Assembly (NCBI GenBank): GCA_002778195.1
Contig: PCDI01000003.1
Location: 1,026,640-1,090,639, forward strand
Source of the DNA: Raffaelea ambrosiae
Lineage: Eukaryota; Ascomycota; Sordariomycetes; Ophiostomatales; Ophiostomataceae
DNA length: 64,000 nt
Direction: 5' to 3'
Shown: positions 45,060 to 56,475 of the stretch, in pieces
Layout of the letters: the number at the start of each line of letters is the position of its first letter
Numbering within the stretch: position 1 is the first letter of the stretch
The notes under the pieces: model-generated
The model's database searches: none
Told to the model about the DNA's origin: nothing
What the model saw: only the letters and a program-made list of their open reading frames with translations
Translations under genes and position numbers: made by a program

Positions 45060-47132
45060 TCATGGCTTCCCCTTCTTCCCTTTCTTGCCCTTCTTCGCGG
45101 CGGCTCCTTCGGGACACCCCACCTGTTCAATCCGGTGCACCACCCGGCCGTCGGTGTCGGTTTCAACAATCAGTGCCGTCAGCTGGCCGCCGTATACGCA
45201 CCCACTGTCCAGCCCAAAAGTATAGCCCGTGTCTGTGTCCACATGGCTCGCGCTCAGGCCGAAGCCAAACATCCACGAGAGCCACCCCTGCTTTTGCGGC
45301 GAGGCGGGGGGCACTGCCAGGCCTGTCACGGCGTCGTGCCCGTAGACCACGGTCATTCGCTTGGACACGTCGGCCTCGGCGTGCTGCGCCTGGTTCCAAG
45401 CTGCGGCCCAATGCTGCCGCTCGTTCTTGTCCTTGTCGGACGCCCCCACGCTGAAGTGGGCCTCGATCGGCACCAGCACGCGATCCGATGGTGCTAGGTC
45501 GCCCAGGAACGTTTGGTCGGTTGACCGCGAGCTGATGCTGGATGCCGACGACTGGCGGACCATGTGCGGGTGCTGCGGGTCCTTCCCGTAGGCCATTAGT
45601 TGCTGCCTCTTGAATTCGCGGTTGACTTGCCGGTCGGACACAGGGACGTGGTCGTCGGGGCCGTACCGGCCCCGCAGCTGCGAGCGGATGCGGAACTCGG
45701 CAGCGAAGCGGGCGCGCTCGTGGCGCACCTCGTCGGCCGGGTGGACGAGGCTGCGCATGGTCATGGCTGAATAGGGGTCTTGGTTGGCCAGGGGTAAGCC
45801 GGGGACCAAGCCGGCGTGGACGACGACAACGTCATTGGTGAAGGGGGATGCCGGGGCGTTGCTGCTGGATGATGATGCTGTTGCTGATGCCGACGAGGCC
45901 CATGGATCGTCCGGCGGCGCCAGCGGGCCGAGGTGCAGGATCGTCGGCAGTTCCGAGAGCCAGCGGGCCTGCTTAGGGGTGAGCTGGGCGGCGGTGGCGC
46001 GCTCGGGTCCGTCGCCGTGAGAGAAGGGATCCTGCTCAAGCGGGTCGAGATTGAGATCGTTCTGGATGCGCTCGTGGTCGATCTCGATGTAGGTGTTCTC
46101 GTCGCTGTCGTCCTTCTTTTTCTTCAGGCCCAGCATGCGCAGCAGGCCGCCATCTCTGGCATCCGCTTCGCGCTCGGCCTCCTCAATCTCCAGGCGGTCG
46201 ATGGCGCGTTCTTGGCGGCCCTCGGCCTCGATGAGGGCCTTCTTGCGGTGGCGGTTGTTGGCAATGTCTTCGTCGGAGAGGACCTTCTTCGCAGGGGCGT
46301 CGACCCCCCCACCAGCCACGAGGCCAGCACCCTTGAGAGCGCGCATGGACTCGTACAAAAGCAGCACGCGGTCTTCGTGGTTGCCGCGGACGGCGCTGGC
46401 GCCGAGCTTCATGGCGAGAGAGACCACACCGGCGCTGTCGGGTCCCTTGTTGACCAGGTCGCCGGTGAGGATGAGGTGGTCCTGGAGAGAGTCGAACTTG
46501 ACCTTTTGCAGCAGGCGCTCGAGGGCCCCGCGCTCGCCGTGGACGTCGCCGACAAAGACGAAGCGGTGGCGGCGCAGGACCTCCGGCGGCTCCTCGTCTG
46601 GCGTGGTCGACGGGGACACGGCCCGAGCAAACTTGTTGCCGACGACCAGCTCGACGGGCTGCTCTTTGATCACGTTGGCCAGGCCCTGGATGGGCGGTCG
46701 CCCGGCGGTGCCGTACTGCATCTTGACCATGGGCAGGGTCGTGGGGTCTATGTAGCGCAGCACCTTCTTCTTCTGCTGCTTCTTGTCTCTGTTTGATTCT
46801 TTCTCCTTCTGCTTCTCCTCCTCGTCGGCTGTCGTCGACGACTCTTCTTTGGCGTTCGGCGATAGCGCGGCAGCTTTGTCGCCCAGTGACGTCTGCTCGA
46901 GCTGGTCTAGTGGCTCTTCGGCGCTGCCATTTGGTGGATCCTCGGCGTCTGGTTGGCGGTTCGCTGTTATTGGCCGCCCTGTATCGTCTTCTGGGGCCGT
47001 GTCGGGCGTGAACTGGGCCAGGTCGTTGTTGTGCGTCTCGAAGACGCCCATGTAGAAGCTGAAGAGAGCGAACATGACAAGCATGAAAACCAGGCGGCGG
47101 CGGCGCACCCGCCCTACGATAGGGATGACCAT
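45060..47132 (-). CDS. PPN2: Vacuolar metallophosphatase, PPN2-like endopolyphosphatase
   Basis: Predicted calcineurin-like phosphoesterase that cleaves inorganic polyphosphate in the vacuole. Single exon, 690 aa. The N-terminus has a basic stretch and one hydrophobic segment (RRRRLVFMLVMFALFSFYMG, residues about 10-30), so a type II membrane protein with a lumenal catalytic domain. Metal-site motifs follow in order: GDVHG (about 195), GDLVNKGPDS (about 224), GNHED (about 249), a histidine in VVHAGLVPG and YGHDAV (about 595), then GLDSGCVYGGQL. A Lys-rich insert and a Gly/Lys tail (KKGKKGKKGKP) are low complexity. The family assignment is firm; PPN2 orthology is inferred from the type II layout and motif spelling. 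Confidence 0.85.
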   Translation of the reverse strand: MVIPIVGRVRRRRLVFMLVMFALFSFYMGVFETHNNDLAQFTPDTAPEDDTGRPITANRQPDAEDPPNGSAEEPLDQLEQTSLGDKAAALSPNAKEESSTTADEEEKQKEKESNRDKKQQKKKVLRYIDPTTLPMVKMQYGTAGRPPIQGLANVIKEQPVELVVGNKFARAVSPSTTPDEEPPEVLRRHRFVFVGDVHGERGALERLLQKVKFDSLQDHLILTGDLVNKGPDSAGVVSLAMKLGASAVRGNHEDRVLLLYESMRALKGAGLVAGGGVDAPAKKVLSDEDIANNRHRKKALIEAEGRQERAIDRLEIEEAEREADARDGGLLRMLGLKKKKDDSDENTYIEIDHERIQNDLNLDPLEQDPFSHGDGPERATAAQLTPKQARWLSELPTILHLGPLAPPDDPWASSASATASSSSSNAPASPFTNDVVVVHAGLVPGLPLANQDPYSAMTMRSLVHPADEVRHERARFAAEFRIRSQLRGRYGPDDHVPVSDRQVNREFKRQQLMAYGKDPQHPHMVRQSSASSISSRSTDQTFLGDLAPSDRVLVPIEAHFSVGASDKDKNERQHWAAAWNQAQHAEADVSKRMTVVYGHDAVTGLAVPPASPQKQGWLSWMFGFGLSASHVDTDTGYTFGLDSGCVYGGQLTALIVETDTDGRVVHRIEQVGCPEGAAAKKGKKGKKGKP

Positions 47133-50100
47133 ACGGGGCGAGATGGAGGGAGACGACGATCCTTCCTTGATTCAGTAGTCCTCGGGTCCTGCAACATGTA
47201 GAGGACAAGGGGGACAGCCCCGGAGGGGGGGGGGTGGATGGGGAGGGCGATAGAAGAATGTTAGAGAGAGGAGGAGTGTGAGAACAAGAGAGCGAGAGAG
47301 CAGATCAGACGAGGCAGATGATAAGAGGTGGTGCAGTGGTGAACGGAATGCAAGGTGAATGGGCTTATGAGAACATGTCAGCAGACGCGTACAAGTACAG
47401 TACAAGTACAGGCGCAACAGATGCACACGGGTATATAAAAAGTGTATTAGAAGAGGAATGACGCAGCAGACAAGCGAGGTATCAAATGCTTTAGAGAAGA
47501 ACAAGAGGAGTAAGAATAAGAAGGTGGTATCCAGCAGGCCACCGAGTCCCGGGAGCCGGACTTGATGGACGGACGGGAAAGACAGGAAAAAAGCTTGTCT
47601 GGAGGGAACGGTGAGGAAGGCCACGAGAGTGACTAGGCCCTGGGTGCGAGACGGGTGGGCATGGATGGCTATGGACGGGTATGGATGGCTGGGAATAGGT
47701 GCACGCGCGCAGGTTATGCAAACGACGGTGGTGAGGGCCAACGACCAGGATCCTGACTTAGAAAATGAGGATCATTAAGAAACGAGCCCGACCAAGAGAT
47801 AGCTGGTAGTCGGGAGTGGTCTCGACGGGGGAAGAGGTCTCGTGCCTGTTTGGTTGGGCAGAAAAGTACTCGTCAAAGAGGTGATAGAACCAGCAAAGAA
47901 TAAGGTGTAAGTGGAACAGGAAAAAAGAAGGAGGGGACGACAAAAATAATAAAAGAAGGGGAAGCAGGGAAGGAAGGAGGAGCCAGAAAAATGGATCCGA
48001 ACAAGGCAAGAACAAGGCCGGGGCATTGGCAAGAGGAAAGGAGAGGAGAAGGGCAGAAGGGGAGGGGGGGGGGGAGAAGCTGTCAGAAAGGCCAAGACAT
48101 GGGCCAAGAAAAAAACGATGCCAAGACACGGAGAGGAGAACGACCACTTGGGAGATGGGGAGATACAGGGCAGGGAAGATACCGCGGGCGGTGCCAGGAG
48201 ATATTATGAGATACCATGCGAAGCAGAGATAAAAGGTGCCATGTAGCCTGCAAGACGGGTGGCGGGCAGGGCAGCGTTGCATGGCGTGCTGGAAGAGGCA
48301 GTCGGAGACGCAGAAGAGACGACTGAGACGGAAGACCGACTGAGGACTGGGGAGGCAATACGTGAAAACCCCAAGAGACACGACCAAGAGCGAGGGCGCT
48401 CTGGTTGCGAGCCTGCAGCCGAGAGCGAGCCTGGCCGCTCCTCGAGCCAGAAAGGGAAAGACCCTGCCCACCAGGAAGACCCCATCCGCCACTGAGGAAA
48501 GGGGGCAGGCCAGCTGGGCCCCCTGGCTTGCGTGCTGTCCAAGGCCGACCAGGACGAACACACGCATTGTTCTGTACTATTCTTGCTGGGCAGGCGAGAG
48601 GCAAGGATGCCAACAGCTGGGCACACAAAGAAAACTGGGCGCCCCAAACGGGGCATGGCTGATTGCATGCCAAGACCTCGCCGGGGGACACTTGCATCCG
48701 TTTGATTAGCACATCTTTTTTGGGGGGGGGGGGGTTTGGGCCTTTTTCGGGCAGGGGCCAGCGTTGCTCCTGCCTGTCCTTGCCTGCTCTTCCCACTTTG
48801 TATATACATAGTAACTACTATTGCATAGTACATGCCCGTTGTACTTGTCCCCGAGCTTCCGCTCTAGTGGCCTGCGCATCTCCCATGAGGCTCCCACAGT
48901 CGCATCGAGTGGATGCACTGTCCCTATCTCGCCCCCCGAGAGAGCTAGTCCGCTTGTGTGTGTGTGTCGCGTGTGCAGTGCCAAGAGGCTATGGAAGGCT
49001 GGGCTGGCGAACGTTGCGGGAAAATCGGACATCGAAATGTAAAATGTGTGCACTGTCTGTGGAGGTGCAACAGAAGGGGACCTCCTGTGCAGCTACTCGC
49101 ACACTGAATGTCCATGATCAGAGAGCGATGAGCAAACGGACACATTTTGGAAAGTCGCCCACCCCGCCACCCAAAATGGGCCGAACTCTGTGTCGCGACC
49201 CATTGCTCGAGCAGGAAGGCACGCGACCTCCATTCGAACAGGGGAGGAAGGCACGACCAGTCACACTCATTTTACTACGAGCATGGTACTATTACCACCA
49301 CCGCACAACGGGCAGTCCCCAGGTTAAGCCCCGTTCGTCCCGCCCAAGGAACAGAGCACACCCCCACAGCACCCACCTGGGATTACGCCGTAAACCCGGA
49401 AGGGTAGGTGGGCGCACGACACGCACCCGACCATCATCAGCAGCGACAGCACCACTGCGAACCACCACCCACGGGCGCAAACACATAGTGTGCCTAGCTC
49501 ATCTGCTAGCCAGCTACTAGCCAGAAGCGCATTTCACTTCTGGGCCTACTTCTGCGCTGATTCGATGATGCCATCGACATAGCACTCGTCGAGATAAGAT
49601 ACATAGTAGATCCTGTGGAAGAAGGAAAGAGCCAAACGAACCAAGCGCGTCTGGAAAGAGCGTGGGCGACTCGAGTGCAGCGATTCCACAGCACACAGCA
49701 ACTGGGACGAGCCAGGATACGGGTACGCGCAGTGAGGTAGTTAGTTCGTGCCTTGGATAGAGCATGAGCGCGTTCTCCTATGTGGAATGCTCTGGCAGCC
49801 TCGTCTCTTCTTTTTCCTCTCTTTGGAAAACTAGGCCGGGCCTAAAATGACCACAGCCTCCACTGCTGGGTTCTTTTTGCCCTCCTTTGCCTCCTATTGC
49901 GGTTCCTTTGTGTGAATGGCGGGTTTTTCAACTGATGTGGCCTTAGCGGCACAGGAGGGAAGTTGTCCCTTCCTCCGTGTGCAAGCCCCCCTCCCCCCCC
50001 GTCTGCTCAACCCCAGTTAAAATCCCAGCTCGAAATCCATCAAGGTTCAAAACCCGCAACGCTTGCCAATCTTGGCTTTGCGCTTTGCGCTTTTCGCTTC

Positions 50101-51909
50101 GCCACCTGCAGACGAAAATACGCTTCTTTCTTATTTGCCCAGGATTTAGGATTGCCACAGTATCTTTGCGCTAGACTTTAACTTTGGGGGAGGGGAAAGG
50201 GGGGCTTATTTCCTTTTCGTTCTCTTTTTTTTTTGATTTTCCTTTTTGGTTCTGTGCAGAAGTCGAGGGTACGCGTGTACGGTGTAGTACACTGCCCGTT
50301 TTTCTGTGCCCTGTAAGAGGCCGCTTCGCTCCATCCGCTCCACGTTCAATATCCTGGCGATGTATCCGTGACCCCGCCAGCATGACAAGCATTGTTGACA
50401 GCATACCATCCTTCTCTGCATCGCAATCTTCAGCGCGGGCGTTGGTAGCTCGCGCCACCCCTCTCTGATTCCACCCAATGCGACAGTGATGGCCTGTTTT
50501 GCTTAGATCATCTGCCTACCGCAGCGTCTCCCCTTGTCGCTGCCACTGCTGAAAACGTGATCGGCAAAACCGTTTCGCGTGATGCGTATTGGCCACAAGG
50601 CATTATGGTTAGTACTCTACTGTGAACGATGCAATTTAACGCCCGCGTGCGGGTTGCGACCCTCTACTCGTATACTATCCCGTACGCAACTACCTAGCAA
50701 TACACAACAGGGCCAATTGGCCTGCCAGACGGATGTTCATTCGGCCACTGTACTCGCAGTGGCTCGCTCGTAGGCGAGACACATACGGGGAAGTGCAACA
50801 TGCCAAGACTTTCCCATCCTTGACACAGGTGGTCAGCAAAGACATCCGTCATCACGGACAAACAATTGCCAAACACTGCCAAGACCGCCCAGGAGGCTCA
50901 CAAGGCAGTTTTTGAGGCAAACAAAGGCAGGCCAAGAGGCCTTGCATGTATTGCTCGTACACCGAATCCCTCCTTTCCTCCGCAGTCGGATGCGGTCACA
51001 ATGCGACCGCATGCGACAAAGACAGCCTTGTTCCACGACAGGGGGGGTGGCTGGCTGGCTGTGAGAATCGCCGAATCTCCGGTCGTTGGTGTCTGGGGTA
51101 CGAAGCGAGCAACACCGCACTTACGTATGCATCGGCATGGCGCCTTTCATACGATGAGTTACGACATGGCTGTTCGAAGGATGGCTGCCAAGGGCAAGTC
51201 TTTGTGCAGATTTGTTTTGCTTTTGCTATGTACATCTGCTTATGTAACACGATAATATTATACAGAAAGTGTTTGATGAGATGAGAGTTTCTCTCGACGG
51301 TACGCACAGCAGGAGAAACCAGAAAAGGAGAGGATGCCAGACCGGGGGGGGGGAAGAAAAAAGAAAAAAAAAAGAAAAAAAAAACGGTAATCCGAAAAAA
51401 AGAGAATGCAGTAAGTATTACCGCCCAATGCTGCTTTTGTCCCATAAAGACCATCGGTACAAACACAAAAACACCGCCTCCGAAAAAACGCCTCTCTTTT
51501 CCAAAATTGTTCTCTTATTTTAGTCTTCCAGTTTAAAGCTGTTTTTTTTTTTTGGTTCTCTTCTCTATGCCATGACCTTTTGTTCGTGATGGTGAACTCG
51601 TATCGTACAAGCTGGGTGTAGACGCGAGAGAGTGGCGACCCGAGGTGTGCATCTCTCAGAACCCACAACCGCAACTTGGAGAGGGTGCAAGGCAGGTCTC
51701 TTGTCGTTTTTTGCCGTTGAATCGGCGCCATATGCGCATTGGCTCGTTGCGTGTGTGGGTGCGCCCAACAGGAAGTTGCCAGCAGAAAGCGTTGTCTGGC
51801 AACATGGCAGCAGCAGTTCGCCATGGCGGGCATTTGGCACATTGCAGTGTGGCCACCACAGTCTCCAAAGTCTTCCCTTCCTCGTGTCTTTTGGGAGGGG
51901 GTGCGTCCA
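47133..51909. other. 4.8-kb gene-poor region
   Basis: This runs from the start of the polyphosphatase gene to the end of PET191. The first 1.2 kb is strongly purine-rich on the plus strand (pyrimidine-rich for the leftward gene) and is probably its promoter and long leader. The rest has G-run/T-run homopolymers (48716-48732), a (TG)n patch (48955-48966) and AT-rich tracts. Open frames such as 47758-48567 (minus) and 48663-49520 (plus) show no family resemblance. No tRNA or rRNA was recognised. Confidence 0.45.
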
Positions 51910-52485
51910 TCATGCCTTCTTTTCGCTGTTGTTCGTCGCACTGCTCTGCCCTCCTCCTCCTCCTCCTCCTTGCGCTGCCCGGAACTTGGCATTCTCCAGA
52001 TCCCGCCAGTCGGGCGGCGCCTTCTCGTCGCCCGACGTCTCCTTGACCGCGCCGCCAAACGCTGACCGGCCCGCATACAGCTGGTATCCCTCTTCCCAGC
52101 TGCCCTCTTCTCGCTGCACGCCCAGCAGCTTGGCAGACGCGGGCTGGTTGCCGCGGAAGCGCTTGCGCATGTCGATCATGCCGCGGCGGCACTCGCCAAA
52201 GCCCTTGCGCAGCTGCTGGCAGCGGGGCTCGAGGGTCTCGGACAGCGGCTCGCGGAGGCAGTCGGCGGCGGAGTGGCGGTGGACCATGACGCAGTCGCTT
52301 TCCTGGAGGCACTGGGCCAGGGCGGCGCCTAGAGAAGGGGAGTTAGCCAAGAAAGAAAAAAGAAAAAAAATGAAGGTGCAGACAAAAAGGGACAGACACG
52401 GGCGCAGAGAAGACAGGGTAGGGACACCCTTTCACTTTTCTCTCCTCCTCCTGGACTTACGAATCTCCTTGCATGAGCTCGGCAT
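51910..52485 (-). CDS. PET191: PET191/COA5, cytochrome c oxidase assembly factor
   Basis: Small protein of the mitochondrial intermembrane space needed to assemble cytochrome c oxidase. It has 147 aa from exons 52485-52461 and 52328-51910 (join within an Arg codon). Six cysteines are arranged as expected: Cys5-x9-Cys15, Cys21-x10-Cys32 and Cys45-x9-Cys55, the Pet191 variation on twin CX9C proteins imported through Mia40. MPSSCKEIRAALAQCLQESD and CRRGMIDMRKRFRGNQP are strongly typical. The C-terminal tail (from about residue 110) is longer than in yeast and ends in a Gly run. It is divergent from the lipase gene. Confidence 0.95.
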
Positions 52486-53179
52486 GGTGGGCAACTGGTT
52501 GAACAAGTCAGGAAACCGCCCAAAAACCAAAAATCACACGACTGGCATCGTGAGAATTTCCAAGCAGGCCAATACGGGCAAATACCGTTCGGCCTTGGAA
52601 ATTGGCACGCCTGATTGGCCAGCCCTCTCTCTCTCTCTCTCTCTATGTGGCGCCACAGTCGTCAAGCCACGCCCGGCTTCTGCTGGGAGAGCCGATTGGT
52701 TTGGCGGGCCTTACAACTCCCCGAAAACCGTTATTAATCTTAAAATGGATGTCACATGCAAGCCACAGCCGTCATTAGACCGCCTGGCTGCCGCCCTATT
52801 ATCACTAACTTGGGGACATCACTCTTTTTTTTTTTTTTGGTCGCGATGTGCAAAATCGGGCTGCAGAGTCGCATCGCATACGCTCGTTTTGTCTCCCCCC
52901 CCTTTTCTTCTTGTCTTTCTCTTTTTTCTTGAGCGGCCTCGAACATGCCGGCAGCCGCGTCTCCTCAGCCGACCTCCTCCTCCCGTCCTTCATCCGAGAG
53001 ACATCCTTAGCCGTCCCTACTCGTACTATTCCCTCCCTGTCTTTCCACGAGGCTCCTGTCGTCCTTTGTCTCTTTTTTTTTTTTTTGGTCGTCTCCTCTC
53101 CTGTGCCGCATCTCGTATTTCTGCATCCCCTCCCCGCCGCCGCTCAGTCCCTCGTCCGCCCGGACTGTTGCCGGCTGCC
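52486..53179. promoter_or_regulatory. Shared divergent promoter region of PET191 and the sterol esterase
   Basis: This 694-bp stretch separates two outward-facing genes. It contains a (CT)n microsatellite at 52625, two T-runs followed by GGTCG (about 52823 and 53070) and CT-rich leader sequence before 53180. No CCAAT or TATA box was obvious. Confidence 0.4.
52625..52644. repeat. (CT)n microsatellite
   Basis: About ten CT units in the PET191/sterol esterase divergent promoter. Confidence 0.9.
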
Positions 53180-55648
53180 ATGCCTGTGCCCTTTATTGGC
53201 CGCCTCCGCGCGTTAGTATCCCCCTCCGCCTTTCGTCCTCCCTGCCGTATTCTGCGTGTCTTGTGTGGGAGATGGCCTGCTGACTCCGCTTCTAGGTCCG
53301 ACTACACGGCACTGGTGAGCTCCGTGTGTCTGGTGGCACTGGAGGCGGTGCTGCGCATTCTGACCCTGGCCCTGCGTGAGTTGTGCTGCGGTGGTGTGTG
53401 CGAGAGGGCGACGGCATGTTCGCGGTGCTGACTGTTTTCTTTTTTTTTTTTTTTTTGGTGTGGCCCAGCCAACTCGCTGATCACGATCTTCTACGTGCTC
53501 TCCCGGCGGCTGTTCAACCGGTTCACCAGCCCGGCGCTGAAGCGGGCTGGCGAGAAGAAGAAGTGTGCGTCCCGTTCCTGCTTACGTCATCCTGCTGTGT
53601 TCTCCCGGCCGCTAACACCGGCCACCCCAGCCATCGCGACGTCGGTCCGCGACGCGTCCGACTTTGTGGAGCTGTGCCGGCTCTTCGGCTACACGGCGGA
53701 GGAGCACGTGTTCCAGACCAAGGACGGCTACCTGCTGGGGCTGCACCGGCTGGCGTGGCGGCCCGGCGAGGAGGACCTGCGGGTCAACGCCGGGCCGCAG
53801 AGCCTGCGCAAGCGCGTGGTGTACATGCACCACGGGCTGCTGATGAACAGCGAGGTGTGGGTGTGCACGACGGACGCGCGGCGCTGCCTGCCGTTTGTGC
53901 TGGTGGAGCGCGGCTTCGACGTGTGGCTGGGCAACAACCGCGGCAACAAGTACTCCAAGAAGTCGGTGCACTGCTCGGCGCAGAGCCCGGCCTTCTGGAA
54001 CTTCAGCATCGACGAGTTCGCGCTGCACGACATCCCCGACAGCATCGCCTACGTGCTGGACGCCACCGGCCAGGCGTCGCTGTCGTACATTGGCTTCTCG
54101 CAGGGCACCGCCCAGGCCTTTGCGTCGCTGGCCATCCACCCCAAGCTCAACGACCAGGTCAACGTCTTCATCGCGCTGGCCCCCGCCATGTCGCCGGCCG
54201 GCCTGTCCAACGGCGTCGTCGACGCGCTGGTCAAGGCGTCGCCGCAGGTGCTGTTCCTGCTGTTCGGCCGCCGCAGCATCCTCAGCTCCGCCACGCTGTG
54301 GCAGAGCCTGCTGTACCCGCCGCTGTTTGTGCGCGCCATCGACATCGGGCTCGGCTTCCTCTTCGGCTGGCGCACCGCCAACATTGCGCTCTCGCAGAAG
54401 CTGGCCGCCTACCCGCACCTGTACTCGTACACCAGCACCAAGTCCGTCGTCCACTGGTTCCAGATCATCCGCACCAAGTCCTTCCAGATGTACGACGACG
54501 ACGTCCACCCGCCCCTGACCCTGCTGCAGACCCCCGCCCGCCACACCAAGGTCGCCAAGTACCCGACCCGCAACATCCGCACCCCCGTCGTGCTCGTCTA
54601 CGGCGGCAGCGACTCGCTCGTCGACATCGCCACCATGCTGCACGAGCTGCCCGCCCAGACCGTCGCCACCGAGATCCCCCACTACGAGCACCTCGACTTC
54701 CTCTGGGCCCGCGACGTCGACACCCAGGTCTTCCGCCACGTCTTCGACGCCCTCGACAGCTTTCCCGGCGCCGAGCACACCAAGGAGGAGTATGCCCGCT
54801 ACCGCACCGCCCGCCATTCCAGCATGACCCGCCAGGCCCGCCACCAGCGCCAGCACCAGCTCCAGCGCCAGCCGTCCTACTACCCCCTGCGCAGCGGCAA
54901 CAGCAACCTCAACCTCAACCTCAACCTCGACAGCCACAACGACGACGCCGCCTCGCCTACGATCGTCGGGAGCGGCCGCGGCAGCGACGACGACAGCCAT
55001 GGCGGCCCGACGCCCCCTGCCGCCCCATCCTCGTCCTCAACCTTGAGCGCTTTTCCTCCGTTTCCTTCTTCCCGACAACAAGAACAACAACAGCAGCAGC
55101 CCTTGGACAGCAAAGCCGTCGACTGTCTGGGGACACGAGCTGGCGAGGACGACGATCCTCCTCCTCCTCACCACCACCACCACCACCATCCGTACCAGCC
55201 GCTACGGCAAGAGGAAGAAGACTACGATGACTTCCCCCCGCTGGAACAGACCAACACCCACTCGTCCTCGTGTCCGCCCACGCCGCCCATGTGCACGTCG
55301 TCGGCGTCGTCGTTTGCGCCTGCGTCGGCCACCACCACCACCACCACGGCCACCACGGCCACCACGGCCACCACGGCCACCACGGCCACGCTGCGCCGGC
55401 CCAACTCGTCGCTCAAGCTGCGGAGTGCCAGCAGTCTGAGCATGGACTCGCTGCGGGAGGGCAAGCCGGGCATCGACGTGGGCAGCAGCCGGGCAGCCGT
55501 GGGCGGGGTGTCCACCGAGGCCGCGGTCGGGAACCACGCCGTGACCACGGCGGCGGCGGCGGCGGCGGCGGCGACAGCAGCAGCCACAACATCCGCAACT
55601 GCATCAGCAACCGCATCCGCGACAGGAGCGAGCCGGTCCGTCTCATAG
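53180..55648 (+). CDS. TGL1: Steryl ester hydrolase (TGL1/YEH type acid lipase fold)
   Basis: Predicted lipid-droplet or membrane hydrolase releasing sterol and fatty acid from steryl esters. It has 741 aa from exons 53180-53211, 53296-53375, 53469-53564 and 53631-55648; all joins hold phase. Residues about 12-45 form a hydrophobic membrane anchor. The AB-hydrolase lipase region begins at VELCRLFGYTAEEHVFQTKD, followed by YMHHGLLMNSEVW and DVWLGNNRGNKYS. The triad is readable: Ser226 in GFSQG, Asp397 in GGSDSLVD and His423 in HYEHLDF. After about residue 450 a long low-complexity tail rich in Gln, Asn, His, Pro, Thr and Ala is present, including a 9-bp coding repeat; fungal homologues often have disordered tails. 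Confidence 0.92.
55349..55389. repeat. 9-bp coding repeat in the sterol esterase tail
   Basis: Four to five copies of GCCACCACG encode a Thr-Thr-Ala run in the disordered C-terminal region of the esterase. Confidence 0.85.
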
Positions 55649-56475
55649 AGCGAGCGCCTAGCTTGTTTGGGTCCTGACCGGTGGTGTTGGTAGTCTCTGC
55701 ATTGTGACGTTGCGCCGTGTGTCGCAAAATATAAAAGTGTGTATATGTACATGTAGAAAAAGTGGCCGGGTGCTTTTGCTGTGTGTTGGAATTTTGCGAC
55801 ATTGGGTCACCCTGTCGTATCCATCATACAGACATGGGCAAATAGAATGAAGCGTTGTATAAATTATAAAGCATTTTGTTAGTATATATAATAGAAAGGC
55901 ATTGTCTGGTATTGTCTCGCGTGGCCAAAAGATCAAAGGAAAATGAAAAATGAAAAACGAAAAACGAAAAATGAAACAGAAAACCAAATGTTCAAAAAAA
56001 GTTGAATTCAAATTATCATCTTCGTCACTACTGTTCTCAAAGTGCCGAGACACCCATCTGCGTGAGCATTCATTCCCCTCTCTCTCATCCCACCCTTTCA
56101 TGCTGTGTTGTTCATGCTGATGTTTTTCATCTCTTTCATCTCCAATTTCATGGCGCCAGTTCATGCATCAACCACCTCCCAACTCCCCGCCAATCCCATC
56201 TCAACTCCAACCACCAAACTCAAAACTCCTATCAACAACCTCTCTTAACAGCTCTCCCACTCCGAAACATCATCTCTTCATCATAAACCATCCTCTTCAA
56301 CCGTTCGACGCCATGCACTACAACCACCCCTCCCACGTATTGTACACATAAAACCCTTTTTTTTTCGAGTTTTCCTTTTCTTTTCAGTTTCCTTATACAT
56401 CAGCACAGCATTCGGTATACCCTTGCTTTCTTTTTTTTTTCTTTTCTGCTTTCGTTCGGATGATCCTCCTCCTTC
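55649..56475. other. Intergenic region between convergent genes
   Basis: An 827-bp AT-rich stretch between the sterol esterase stop and the alcohol dehydrogenase stop. It has A/G-rich repeats (GAAAAATGAAAAACGAAAAA near 55940-55968) and C/T-rich sequence from 56100. No gene was recognised. Confidence 0.5.

Noticed and set aside
47758..48567. 269-codon minus-strand open frame with hydrophobic stretches
   Set aside because: It lies in a pyrimidine-rich leader region, so Leu/Phe/Ser/Pro content follows from base composition. No family resemblance.
50043..50055. GGTTCAAAACC resembling a tRNA B box
   Set aside because: No A box, acceptor stem or anticodon arm could be built around it.
51258..52076. 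272-codon minus-strand frame overlapping the 3' part of PET191
   Set aside because: It runs in another frame of PET191 and then through T/A homopolymers; no conserved features.
10757..53458. Recurrent T-runs followed by GG (for example 10757, 19072, 30669, 51542, 52825, 53075, 53441)
   Set aside because: Roughly a third of long T-runs end this way, which is not clearly above chance, and several serve as ordinary intron or UTR homopolymers.
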